DNA from: Nostoc sp. UHCC 0926
GTDB lineage: Bacteria; Cyanobacteriota; Cyanobacteriia; Cyanobacteriales; Nostocaceae
Direction of reading: 5' to 3'
Assembly: GCF_028623165.1 (NCBI RefSeq)
Contig: NZ_CP117768.1
Span: 4,836,001-4,900,000 of the forward strand
DNA length: 64,000 bases
Positions 34,826 through 43,313 of the stretch are shown here, piece by piece (within the stretch, counting starts at the first letter, position 1; every line of letters starts with the position of its first letter). The position numbers and the translations under genes are program-made. Under the pieces are notes generated by a model. The model was given only the letters and a program-made list of their open reading frames with translations. It was not told the origin of the DNA and did no database searches.

Positions 34826-36172
34826 TTACAAAGTATATGTGAAATCTTCCACCAGCATACCGGGAACTAAACTACCTCCAAGTTGGCGACTTTCGTATGT
34901 TCCAACTTCGGGAATGAATTCTTGAAAAGTGGTTAAATCTACTAAGTTTTCTCCCCAAAAGCGATAGAGACTTTCATCAAAACGTAAGTTTTCAATAGGG
35001 GCAATAATTTCTCCGTTTTCTACCCAAAAACAAGCATAACGGGTCATACCTGTGATTCTACCAGTTTGGCGATCGCTCCAATTCAAGTAATGCAAATTAG
35101 ATACATATAATCCGGTATCTAAACTCGGAAAAATCTGCTCAAATACCAAATTTCCCGGACTCACTTCAGGCGCTCGTAAAGTCTCTGAAACATTAGCACC
35201 GTTGGCAATTTTTTGATATTCCTTAGCCGTTCGAGAATTCACTAGAGTATTTACCAAATATCCTTTTTCTATTACAGGTAACTCCGGTGCTGCAACTTCT
35301 CCTAATTCATTAAATCGCGGTACTAATCCCCGCTGAAAGTTTTCTTTCAAACTAAATGCAGTCGAAAGTTGTTTTTCTTGACGCCATAGAGCAGCTAAAG
35401 AACTGTTTCCTTGCTGAATATCAGCTTCGCTCACAGATCCCCAAGAAAGCATCATTAATAAATCTCCAACAGCAGCAGGTGCAAAATAAGTTTTGTACTG
35501 TCCCCGTGGCAATTCTTTAGCTGGACGAGAAAGCAATTCTAGTTGGTTTTTGGCTTCGCTGATTTTGGCTATATAAGCAGATTTATCCCAATTACTCCCT
35601 GCAAATGTTCCCTTAACTGCTTGTCCAGATATAGAGAAGAGAGAATAATCTAAGGTAAAAGTATCAGTAGCAAACCAGTGTTTCTGTCCGTTAGAATCAC
35701 CATAAGCTTTAATTACAACACCTCCAGCGTATATGCCAGTAAAATCCAATTCAGTAACCAGTTCTAGCACATTGGGTACAACTGCTTCCCCTGCTAATAA
35801 ATTCCCCAAATGTACTTCCCGGCTGGTGTTAGTTCCTGATGGTAAAACTAGATATGGATCGATAGGTAATAGAATAAGTTCGTCACGTAGTTCCTGCAAA
35901 GCAGCATATGTTAACTGCCAATCTACGTCCCAATTTCCAGTAAAGGGAAACTGTCGAACACTGCTGCGCTGGTCTGCCATCAAAGTCAGTTCGATCCAAC
36001 CATCAGCAACACAACCAGTTTGTCGCACTTTCGCATGATTGAAACGAGTAAATTGACTTCTTTCACTGCTTAGTCTCACAGTGAATTGTTCATCTTCTGC
36101 TTTTTTGTTTAGGAGATTTGCAATCAGTTGATTAAAGCTGACTTCTAACGTAGATAATTCCTCAATTTTCAT
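34826..36172 (-). CDS. tldE: TldE/PmbA-like metalloprotease subunit
   Basis: The partner of TldD in a two-subunit zinc-dependent protease known to mature microcin B17 and degrade CcdA antitoxin in E. coli; in cyanobacteria its targets are unknown. The 448-residue protein has the TldD/PmbA fold (ASGTNTSREVHLG-like and SGQAVKGTFAGSNWDKSA segments, a YVSNLHYLNWSDRQTGRITGMTRYACFWVENGE C-terminal block split between domains). It lacks the HExxxH zinc motif, as expected for the E subunit. tldD lies directly upstream on the same strand, 166 bp away. Confidence 0.85.
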   Translation of the reverse strand: MKIEELSTLEVSFNQLIANLLNKKAEDEQFTVRLSSERSQFTRFNHAKVRQTGCVADGWIELTLMADQRSSVRQFPFTGNWDVDWQLTYAALQELRDELILLPIDPYLVLPSGTNTSREVHLGNLLAGEAVVPNVLELVTELDFTGIYAGGVVIKAYGDSNGQKHWFATDTFTLDYSLFSISGQAVKGTFAGSNWDKSAYIAKISEAKNQLELLSRPAKELPRGQYKTYFAPAAVGDLLMMLSWGSVSEADIQQGNSSLAALWRQEKQLSTAFSLKENFQRGLVPRFNELGEVAAPELPVIEKGYLVNTLVNSRTAKEYQKIANGANVSETLRAPEVSPGNLVFEQIFPSLDTGLYVSNLHYLNWSDRQTGRITGMTRYACFWVENGEIIAPIENLRFDESLYRFWGENLVDLTTFQEFIPEVGTYESRQLGGSLVPGMLVEDFTYTL

Positions 36173-36306
36173 GGATATTAAATATTAATAGGTAATAGTG
36201 AGGGGAGAAAATTAGGAGTTAGGAGTGATGAGTTATGAGTTATGAATTATAAATTAAAAGTTTAAGAATTTTTTAATTCAAAACTTCTAATTCCTAACTC
36301 CTGTAC

Positions 36307-36326
36307 AGACGCGATTAATCGCGTCT
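36307..36326. repeat. 20-bp perfect palindrome, copy 1
   Basis: AGACGCGATTAATCGCGTCT. The same palindrome, with a flanking TGTACAG on the opposite side, occurs at 49438-49457. It lies in the 166-bp tldD-tldE gap amid TTAGGAGTT-type low-complexity DNA. Confidence 0.8.
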
Positions 36327-36338
36327 CTTTGCACTCTT

Positions 36339-37778
36339 TTAACTTCCTCCACCAAAAACTTCGACATTAGCAAATACACAAACAGGTGAACCATGTCCTA
36401 CCCAAATGGCCTGATTTGGCTCTCCTTTACCACAATAAGGAGTACCATACATTTCCCAGTTGTCAGCATTTCCAACTTGGATTAAGCTGTGCCAAAACTC
36501 TGGTGTTGTGGCGCGATAGTTAGGATTGCGGAGGGTTTTGGTGAATTTACCATTTTCAATTAATTTAGCGTACTCGCAACCAAATTGAAATTTGTAGCGG
36601 CGATCGTCAATTGACCAAGATCGGTTAGATTCCATGTAAACGCCGTGTTCTATCCCGGCAATAATCTCTTCAAAGCTCGTGTTTAGAGGCTCTAAATTCA
36701 AGTTTGCCATGCGATCGATCGCTGGTCGATTCCATGAGGAAGCACGGGCACAGGCAACTCCTGGTACGCCTGTTCTTGCTTGACTCTCCAGACTGCCCAA
36801 ACCCCGTTGGAGTACACCTTCTTTTACCAAATACTCCCGCGTTGCTACAGCACCCGTATCATCAAAGCCATAGCTAGCAAATTCACCAGCCACGGTGGGA
36901 TCAAAGGTAATATTCATCAGTGGCGAACCATATACTAGGTTGCCAAAATCACTTTTATTAACGAAGCTGCCTCCAGCATAGTTACGCTCATCTCCCAAAA
37001 TTCGGTCAATTTCTAGGGGATGCCCGACACTTTCATGGATTTGCAGCATCATTTGGTCTGGGGCTAAAACTAAATTGGTACGGGTGGTTGGGCATTCTTC
37101 TGCTGTCAAGAGTTCTACTGCTTGTTTACCAATTTGCCGCACCCGATGCCATAAATCTTCTTGTTTTAAAAGCTCTAGTCCACCTTGGTAACAGTTTGCT
37201 TGTGAGCCGTTGTTGCTGCGCTGCTGTACAACCGCTCCATCTTGGGCGGTGGCTCCGTAATTAGTGCCTATAGATAGTATTTTTTGATAGACTTCTGAGC
37301 CGTTGCTGCTAATAAACCAAGATTCTCTCTCAGTGGTGCTGGCACTGGCTATGGTTTGCACAATCTTGTCGTCAACTTTCAGCGTTTGGCAAATGCGAAC
37401 CAGTAAATCGTTGATTTCTCCCGGACTCAGAGCATCCAATGGCTCAAGAAATGGAGATTTATATTCACCAACGACTTTAGGGCGCTCACTTTCACCGAAG
37501 GGATGTATCCACCATTCACTGGCTGCTAGTGCCTGTTTATAGGCTGTTTGAGCAGCGGCTTGTAGGGAAGACAGTTCCAGAGAGTTAGTAGCTGCATAAC
37601 CCAGACAGCCATTAACTAAAACTTCCAGCATAGCTCCTACAGTGAAGGATTTGCCGTTTATCTGGGGTAAGGCGTCACGGACTAAACGGGTAGTAGAAGT
37701 CTCCTTTACGGCTCTAATACCGATCCAATCAGCGGGAATGTCGAAACTAGCGATCGCTTTTTTAAGTTCAGACCACAT
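36339..37778 (-). CDS. tldD: TldD-like metalloprotease subunit
   Basis: The catalytic subunit of the TldD/TldE protease. The zinc motif HESVGH is present in QMMLQIHESVGHPLEID, about residue 254, and the third ligand region VACARASSW and GFDDTGAV block follow as in the family. The 479-residue length is normal. It is the first gene of a pair with tldE, so both should be made together. The wider neighbourhood holds no peptide precursor or RiPP gene that would name a substrate. Start at 37778 gives the typical MWSELKKAIASF-type N-terminus. Confidence 0.9.
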   Translation of the reverse strand: MWSELKKAIASFDIPADWIGIRAVKETSTTRLVRDALPQINGKSFTVGAMLEVLVNGCLGYAATNSLELSSLQAAAQTAYKQALAASEWWIHPFGESERPKVVGEYKSPFLEPLDALSPGEINDLLVRICQTLKVDDKIVQTIASASTTERESWFISSNGSEVYQKILSIGTNYGATAQDGAVVQQRSNNGSQANCYQGGLELLKQEDLWHRVRQIGKQAVELLTAEECPTTRTNLVLAPDQMMLQIHESVGHPLEIDRILGDERNYAGGSFVNKSDFGNLVYGSPLMNITFDPTVAGEFASYGFDDTGAVATREYLVKEGVLQRGLGSLESQARTGVPGVACARASSWNRPAIDRMANLNLEPLNTSFEEIIAGIEHGVYMESNRSWSIDDRRYKFQFGCEYAKLIENGKFTKTLRNPNYRATTPEFWHSLIQVGNADNWEMYGTPYCGKGEPNQAIWVGHGSPVCVFANVEVFGGGS

Positions 37779-37861
37779 AATTTAAGGAATTGGGAATTGG
37801 GAATTGGGCATAGGGCATAGGGCATAGGGCATTGGTTATCAATTATTTTCCTCTGCCCTTG

Positions 37862-39385
37862 TTAATTCCGGTGCCAGCGTGTGCCATCACGGCTATCAAT
37901 TAGCGTAATACCTTCTGCTTGAAGTTCGTCACGAATGCGATCGCTTTCAGCAAAATTTTTGGCAATACGTGCTTCTTGCCTTTGCTGAATTCGTGCCTCA
38001 ATTTCCGCATCGCTTAAACCATTACTTTTATGAATTTCCGCTTCTATCTTGGCTTCTAAACCCAAAACTCCAGCCAATGTGACAAGAGTTTGCCATTGAC
38101 GCTTTAATTTCTCTGGTGATGTTTCGGTTTTCCCTTCATGCACAATAATATTTCCCTCACGGCGCAGTTCTTTGGCTAATTCAAACAGCACTGTTAACCC
38201 ACCAGGAAAATTAAAGTCGTTATTCACAGCTTCTTGGAAACGCTCAACATCTGAATTTTGGATTTTAGGTTGCACCAAAGTTGCGCTTTCAGCGCAACTT
38301 GGATTTTGGATTAGGGGATTTTCCCCCTCTTCTACTTCCCATCCTAGTTTTTCACCATATTGCTGCCCAAAGAGTAAACCTTCTTTAAGGGTGTGCCAAC
38401 CGTTGGTTGCTGCGGCGATCGCTTCATCGCTAAAATCAATTGGTGTGCGATATTGAGCAGTCAGTACAAACAACCGCACTGCCATCGGGTCAACTCCTCG
38501 ATCCAGCAATTCTCGAATAGTGATAAAGTTGCCCAAAGATTTGGACATTTTTTCACCATCTACTGTCACCATGCCGTTATGCAACCAGTAACGCGCTAGG
38601 GGTTTTCCTGTCACAACCTCAGATTGGGCAATTTCATTTTCGTGGTGGGGAAAAATTAAGTCAGTACCACCAGCATGAATATCTATGGTATCACCCAAGC
38701 GATCGCGCACCATTGCCGAGCATTCTATATGCCACCCAGGACGACCTGCGCCCCAAGGTGATTCCCAAGCAGGTTCTCCCGGTTTTGCTGCTTTCCATAA
38801 AACAAAATCAAAGGGGTCTTTCTTTTTCTGGTATTCTGGATCATCCACGTTGACGCGTAGGCGTAGCCCGCCGTAGGCATCGCTTTTCCCGGCTTGCATA
38901 TCTTCTAACTTGCGTCCAGAAAGCTTGCCATACTCAGCAAACTGTCGTACTGGATAATACACATCACCGTCAGCAGGGTAGGCAAAACCCTTATTTTCCA
39001 ACTCATGAATTAACCGCAAAATGCCATTGATTGTGTGGGTAGCACGGGGATACTCATCAGCTTCTTTAATCCCCAACCGCGCCATATCCTCAAAATATGC
39101 TTTGATAAAGCGATCGGCTACAGCTTCCATTGATGAATGTTCAGCACGGGCTCGATTCAGAATCTTGTCATCAATATCAGTAAAATTTTGGATATATCGA
39201 ACTTGATAGCCGATAAACTGGAGGTATCGGCGGATTACATCCCAAACAATGCAAGCTCTCGCATGACCCAAATGGCAGTAGTCGTACACCGTCACGCCGC
39301 AGTAATACATCTTAACCTTGCCTGATTCGACTGTTTCAAACGGTTCTTGACGACGGGTGAGGGTATTGTAAAGGGTTAGGGTCAT
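37862..39385 (-). CDS. cysS: cysteinyl-tRNA synthetase, with two in-frame repeat insertions
   Basis: Class I synthetase that charges tRNA-Cys. The start at 39385 (MTLTLYNTLTRRQEP) is chosen as it matches the family; a longer frame to 39454 adds unrelated residues. Seen: the HIGH-type motif in CHLGHARA, zinc ligands in YYCGVTVYD, GWHIECSAM and PHHENEIAQ, and GEKMSKSLGNF. The 507 residues exceed the usual 465-485. Two extra segments explain this: SDAYGGLRLR after KLEDMQAGK, encoded by the GCGTAGGCGTAGCCC repeat at 38851-38889, and a SCAESATLVQ segment near residue 393, from a GTTGCGCTTTCAGCGCAAC palindrome at about 38277-38305. Both are in frame, so the enzyme is likely intact. Confidence 0.94.
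   Translation of the reverse strand: MTLTLYNTLTRRQEPFETVESGKVKMYYCGVTVYDYCHLGHARACIVWDVIRRYLQFIGYQVRYIQNFTDIDDKILNRARAEHSSMEAVADRFIKAYFEDMARLGIKEADEYPRATHTINGILRLIHELENKGFAYPADGDVYYPVRQFAEYGKLSGRKLEDMQAGKSDAYGGLRLRVNVDDPEYQKKKDPFDFVLWKAAKPGEPAWESPWGAGRPGWHIECSAMVRDRLGDTIDIHAGGTDLIFPHHENEIAQSEVVTGKPLARYWLHNGMVTVDGEKMSKSLGNFITIRELLDRGVDPMAVRLFVLTAQYRTPIDFSDEAIAAATNGWHTLKEGLLFGQQYGEKLGWEVEEGENPLIQNPSCAESATLVQPKIQNSDVERFQEAVNNDFNFPGGLTVLFELAKELRREGNIIVHEGKTETSPEKLKRQWQTLVTLAGVLGLEAKIEAEIHKSNGLSDAEIEARIQQRQEARIAKNFAESDRIRDELQAEGITLIDSRDGTRWHRN
38275..38306. repeat. palindrome inserted in cysS
   Basis: CCAAAGTTGCGC, TTTCA, GCGCAACTTGG. It is translated within the linker before the tRNA-binding domain. 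GGATTTT-type low-complexity DNA flanks it, as in Nostoc intergenic repeats. Confidence 0.65.
38851..38889. repeat. REP-type repeat inserted in cysS
   Basis: GACGCGTAGGCGTAGCCCGCC followed by GTAGGCATCGC. The same element lies in intergenic DNA at 2022, 12154 and 40739. Here it adds about ten residues after the conserved KLEDMQAG motif of CysS without breaking the frame. Confidence 0.8.
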
Positions 39386-39521
39386 AACAGAGTAATGCCG
39401 AAATAAGAAGATACGTAATAATAGGGTAAGGCAGCTGGGATGACAGTCCAGCATCCCTATGTTAGTGTTTTCTGGACTATCTGCGCTACATTACTACTTT
39501 TGACTATTTGATAACAGCGCT

Positions 39522-40625
39522 ATGCAATCAGCAGTTACACCCGAATCTTCGGCAATGGATACGCCCAAACAAGGAATGCCAGTAACAATTATTACGGGTT
39601 TTCTCGGTAGTGGCAAGACGACTTTACTTAATCATATCCTCAACAACCAACAGGGTTTGAAAACCGCTGTTTTAGTGAATGAATTTGGCGAAATTGGCAT
39701 CGACAACGAGCTAATTGTTTCCACTGGTGAGAACATGGTGGAGCTAAATAATGGTTGTATTTGCTGCACTATTAATAATGATTTGGTAGATGCAGTTTAC
39801 AAAGTTTTAGAACGCCAAGAAAATCTAGATTATCTAGTAGTGGAAACAACTGGATTGGCAGATCCGCTACCAGTAGCTTTAACATTTCTGGGCACAGAAT
39901 TGCGGGATTTAACCCGCTTGGATTCGATTATTACCGTAGTAGACGCGGCGAATTACAGCTTAGATTTATTCAACTCTGAGGCGGCATACAGCCAGATTGC
40001 CTATGGCGATGTAATTGTGCTGAACAAGACTGATTTGGTTGATGAAGCCACTTTGAATGAGTTAGAAACAAAAATTAACGAAGTAAAGGAAGGAGCGAGA
40101 ATTATCCGCTCCACGCGATCGCAAGTGCCACTTCCTTTAATTCTGAGTGTTGGTCTATTTGAGTCGGATAAATATTTTGACACAGTGGTAGATGACCACG
40201 ACCATCACGACCATCACGACCATGATGATCATGACCACTCAACATGCGGTCACGATCATCACGATCATGACCATCACGAGCATCACCATCATTCTGACCA
40301 TTTAGAAAATGATGGTTTTACTTCCATATCTTTCCAAAGTGACAAGCCTTTTTCTATTAGGAAGTTTCAGTATTTCTTAGATAACCAGCTACCCTTAAAT
40401 ATCTTCCGAGCGAAGGGGATTATGTGGTTTGATGAAAGTCCGAAGCGTCATATTTTCCACCTTTGCGGTAAACGCTTCACCTTAGATGATGATGAATGGC
40501 AAGGTAAATTGAAAAACCAGCTAGTGCTGATTGGTCAAAATTTGGATCGTGAGGCTTTAATTACTCAACTCGAAAACTGTATTTGTCTACCTTCAACCTC
40601 TCGCGGTAAAGGCTTTGGAAAATAA
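39522..40625 (+). CDS. CobW/COG0523 family GTPase with His-rich metal-binding loop
   Basis: A G3E GTPase of the metal-chaperone family that delivers zinc or cobalt to target enzymes. The P-loop is GFLGSGKTTLLN (about residues 26-37), the zinc-site motif is NGCICC (about 83), and a NKTDLVD guanine-specificity motif and VVETTGLADP follow. Between the GTPase and C-terminal domains lies a 40-residue stretch, about 221-262, in which over half the residues are His and most of the rest Asp; one CGH is in it. This loop could bind several metal ions. The C-terminal CobW domain has GIMWFDESPKRHIFHLCGKR. No metal-target gene is adjacent. Metal identity is not settled by sequence. Confidence 0.93.
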   Translation: MQSAVTPESSAMDTPKQGMPVTIITGFLGSGKTTLLNHILNNQQGLKTAVLVNEFGEIGIDNELIVSTGENMVELNNGCICCTINNDLVDAVYKVLERQENLDYLVVETTGLADPLPVALTFLGTELRDLTRLDSIITVVDAANYSLDLFNSEAAYSQIAYGDVIVLNKTDLVDEATLNELETKINEVKEGARIIRSTRSQVPLPLILSVGLFESDKYFDTVVDDHDHHDHHDHDDHDHSTCGHDHHDHDHHEHHHHSDHLENDGFTSISFQSDKPFSIRKFQYFLDNQLPLNIFRAKGIMWFDESPKRHIFHLCGKRFTLDDDEWQGKLKNQLVLIGQNLDREALITQLENCICLPSTSRGKGFGK

Positions 40626-40738
40626 AAGTTAGGAGTGAGGAGTTAAGAGTTTAATCCTCGTACTTGTTCCCAGGTTCCACCTGGGAATGCATTTTTAATA
40701 GCTCCGTCATCGATTTTGAGCAATGAAAATGAGAGAAT

Positions 40739-40770
40739 AGCGTAGGCGTAGCCGGTCGTAGACATCGCTT
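40739..40770. repeat. REP-type repeat
   Basis: GCGTAGGCGTAGCCGGTCGTAGACATCGC, after a partial family-A repeat (CCCAGGTTCCACCTGGGAATGC at 40671-40692). It lies between the convergent CobW and nuclease genes. Confidence 0.7.
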
Positions 40771-40772
40771 CC

Positions 40773-41554
40773 TCACTCTCCTACATTACTAGCTTCTTCA
40801 CTCACCAATTGCCGTACCTGCTCCACGGATAACCCCGTCACTTTCGCCACTATTTCCACCGAGATTCCCTCTTTGAGCGAATTCATCGCTACACGCCGCA
40901 CTTCTTGGGCACGACCTTCAGCTAAACCTTCAGCAAGGATAGCTTGATAAGTTACTGACTCTTGCATAAGTTCCCTCCGCAGCAATTGTTGAATTATCTC
41001 TTTCTCTAATACTAGCCCAGCCAGAATGAACGCTGAGGCTGCAATATTGTTCTGGATACGTTCATCGGTAATTTCTGAAATTTCCTGAGCAACTTGTTGT
41101 AACGTAGCAGTGCGGTTATTTGTCTGAGTTAACACCGCAAATGGTAATAATCCTGGATGCTCCAAAAATACACTTGTTGGTTGCTCCCAAAGGCGAATTA
41201 CCTCAAACCTATGAAAGGTTTCTTCCAAAGTAAATGTGGTTTGCTGCACAAATTCTGAATTTGTTTGTTGCAGATAAATCACTACCTGGCGCATTCGCTT
41301 ATTCTTAAAGCGGCGATACACTCGCAACCGATAATCAATCATCCGAAAGGGAATATCAGCTTTGGGTTGGGTTTGGAATTCCAAATGCACACAACTTCAT
41401 CAGATTGGAGCAATATCAGCGCATCGGCGCGGATTGGTTCAAGAGAAAGCTCAGAAGGGCTTAATTCTGTGAGGGTGATAGATTCTCCTAACAACCAAGT
41501 GGCAAAGTCACTGGAGAAAGTTTCAGCGAGGAACTTACAGACGTTATCGAACAT
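40773..41554 (-). pseudogene. frameshifted Rpn-family nuclease-like gene
   Basis: Two minus-strand frames together make one protein. The first (from 41554) reads MFDNVCKFLAETFSSDFATW to QSDEVVCIWNSK; the second, from about 41390, continues HLEFQTQPKADIPFRMIDYR to the stop at 40773. Together they give the PD-(D/E)XK pattern ADALILL...HLEFQTQ of the Rpn family and a C-terminal DUF4351-like helix region (LAEGRAQEVRRVAMNSL). Adding one base at about 41389-41391 would restore VVLHLEF. The gene looks recently broken. It could instead reflect a sequencing error. Confidence 0.78.
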
Positions 41555-41683
41555 TAAAAAATTGTATCAGGTGGTAGGCGCTCGTTCTTTCGAGATTCAA
41601 CTTGCGCTTTAAGAATGCAACGCCGAATAGCCCGTTGTAAACATCGCTGTAAAATTGAAACATTGATCAACGTTTAGATTAAA

Positions 41684-42136
41684 ATGCGCGTTATCATCCA
41701 GCGAGTCAAATCATCTCAAGTTACAGTTAATGATCAAATTGTCGGCAAAATTGGGCGGGGGCTAAATTTGCTCGTGGGTATTGCCAATACCGATACTGAT
41801 GCTGAAATCGACTGGATAGTGCGTAAGTGCTTGGAATTGCGGCTGTTTCCTGACGAGGAAGGAGACGAGCGTTGGCAAAAATCTGTACAAGAAATTGGTG
41901 GCGATTTGTTAGTAGTCAGTCAGTTTACCCTTTACGGTGACTGTCACAAAGGTCGCCGTCCTTCTTTTGACCGTTCAGCCGCTCCCCAATCAGCAGAAAT
42001 TTTGTATAATCGTTTTGTTACCAAGTTAAGAGCTAGCGGCTTGCAGGTGGAAACAGGTCAATTTGGTGCAATGATGCAAGTTACAATTGAAAACGATGGC
42101 CCCGTAACTTTGTTACTTGAAAAAGAAGTAATTTAA
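41684..42136 (+). CDS. dtd: D-aminoacyl-tRNA deacylase
   Basis: Dtd hydrolyses D-amino acids (and glycine) wrongly attached to tRNA, protecting translation. The 150-residue length is standard. The hallmark motifs are present: the SQFTLYGD segment around residue 77 (Ser-Gln-x-x-Leu) and the cross-subunit GPVTLLLE Gly-cisPro motif near the C-terminus, plus the N-terminal MRVIIQRVKSSQVTV and KGRRPSFDRSA. A start at 41684 follows the frameshifted gene by 130 bp on the opposite strand. Single gene, no operon partner visible. Confidence 0.95.
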   Translation: MRVIIQRVKSSQVTVNDQIVGKIGRGLNLLVGIANTDTDAEIDWIVRKCLELRLFPDEEGDERWQKSVQEIGGDLLVVSQFTLYGDCHKGRRPSFDRSAAPQSAEILYNRFVTKLRASGLQVETGQFGAMMQVTIENDGPVTLLLEKEVI

Positions 42137-42240
42137 GTATATACACTAAAAAGAGGAATAACAGTAGCCTGTAGACCGTGGTGTTCTAATTGATGAGAGA
42201 ATATTAAATTAACCATCACAAAAGTTTAAATTCACTCATC

Positions 42241-42582
42241 ATGGCGAAAATCCAGTTTTCTAAAGGTCTTGACGAAGAAGTAACTCCAGAGGTGCGCCTG
42301 ACGCGATCGCGCAGTGGTGAAAGTGGTACAGCGACGTTTATTTTTACCAATCCGAAGATTTTAGATCAAAATAGCACCGAAGACATTACCGGAATGTACT
42401 TGATTGACGAAGAAGGGGAGATAATTACCCGTGAAGTTAAGGGTAAGTTTGTCAACGGAAAACCGGAAGCATTAGAAGCAGTTTACGTGATGAAATCTGC
42501 CCAAGAATGGGATCGCTTCATGCGCTTCATGGAACGGTATGCTGAGGAAAACGATCTTGGACTCAGCAAAGCTGAAAAATAG
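42241..42582 (+). CDS. psb28: photosystem II reaction centre protein Psb28
   Basis: Psb28 is an assembly factor that binds the cytoplasmic side of the CP47-containing PSII intermediate. The 113-residue sequence starts MAKIQFSKGLDEEVTPEVRL and contains SGESGTATFIFTNPKI, an ITGMYLIDEEGEI block and the C-terminal EWDRFMRFMERYAEENDL, all typical. It is not a membrane protein. It is followed by repeats of GGGCATAGG/GGGCATTGG type and moaB. Photosynthetic context elsewhere in the window (psaE, ndhO, vipp1) agrees. Confidence 0.96.
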   Translation: MAKIQFSKGLDEEVTPEVRLTRSRSGESGTATFIFTNPKILDQNSTEDITGMYLIDEEGEIITREVKGKFVNGKPEALEAVYVMKSAQEWDRFMRFMERYAEENDLGLSKAEK

Positions 42583-42689
42583 GGCATTAGACATAGGGCA
42601 TAGGGCATTGGGCATAGGTAATTTTTTCATGTCCAATGCGCCATTCTCCGTGCCCAATTGCCCATTATCAAAAGTTAAAAGTTTAATCT
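42583..42689. repeat. heptamer-type low-complexity repeats
   Basis: Repeated GGGCATA, GGGCATT and CCCAATT units between psb28 and moaB. The same DNA type occurs at 37800-37850, 47940-47990, 14700-14720 and 30905-30935, and, in frame, in menD. Confidence 0.7.
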
Positions 42690-43202
42690 ATGACACAACA
42701 ACCCCATCCAGATTCGCTTGGAATTATGGTAACTTGTGCTGTGGTTACTGTCAGCGATACACGCACTTGGGAAACAGACAAAAGTGGCCAGCTAATTCAG
42801 CAGTTACTCCTTGATGCTAACCATGCTGTAGGAGCATACACAATTATCAAAGATGAACCAACACAAATTCAAGGGCAGATAGAAAGTCTGGCTAAAAGCT
42901 CAAATTTGGATGCTGTAATTTTCAATGGTGGTACAGGTATTGCACCAAGAGATACCACCTACGATGCTATTGAGAAATTACTAGAGAAAACCTTACCAGG
43001 ATTTGGTGAGTTATTTCGTTTTTTAAGTTATCAAGAAATTGGTTCGCGGGCGATCGCTTCTCGCGCTGTTGCTGGTGTTTTTCAAGATAAATTAATCTTC
43101 TCGCTTCCTGGTTCCAGTAATGCTGTGCGACTGGCGATGGAAAAATTGATTTTGCCCGAACTCGTTCACTTAGTAAGTCAGGTTTGTAAGAGGTTGAAAT
43201 GA
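42690..43202 (+). CDS. moaB: molybdenum cofactor biosynthesis protein B
   Basis: MoaB/MogA-type protein of 170 residues, which adenylates molybdopterin before molybdenum insertion or has a related role. Seen: VTVSDTRTWETDKSGQLIQQ near the N-terminus, the IFNGGTGIAPRD motif that binds molybdopterin, the conserved LPGFGELFR segment, GSRAIASRAVAG and the FSLPGSSNAVRLAMEKLILPEL end. Start at 42690, preceded by repeats. No other moa gene is adjacent. Length normal. Confidence 0.93.
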   Translation: MTQQPHPDSLGIMVTCAVVTVSDTRTWETDKSGQLIQQLLLDANHAVGAYTIIKDEPTQIQGQIESLAKSSNLDAVIFNGGTGIAPRDTTYDAIEKLLEKTLPGFGELFRFLSYQEIGSRAIASRAVAGVFQDKLIFSLPGSSNAVRLAMEKLILPELVHLVSQVCKRLK

Positions 43203-43313
43203 GCAGCAGTTCACACAAACGACGCATTAATCTCATCCTTTCTATACATGGATCTTGAAGCTATCCAGAGATAATTATAGTTAAATAAATAAGATGTTGA
43301 TATCAGGTTAGCG

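Noticed and set aside
39386..39454. Longer N-terminus for CysS
   Set aside because: CysS proteins start at MTLTLYNT; the 23 extra codons look like untranslated leader.
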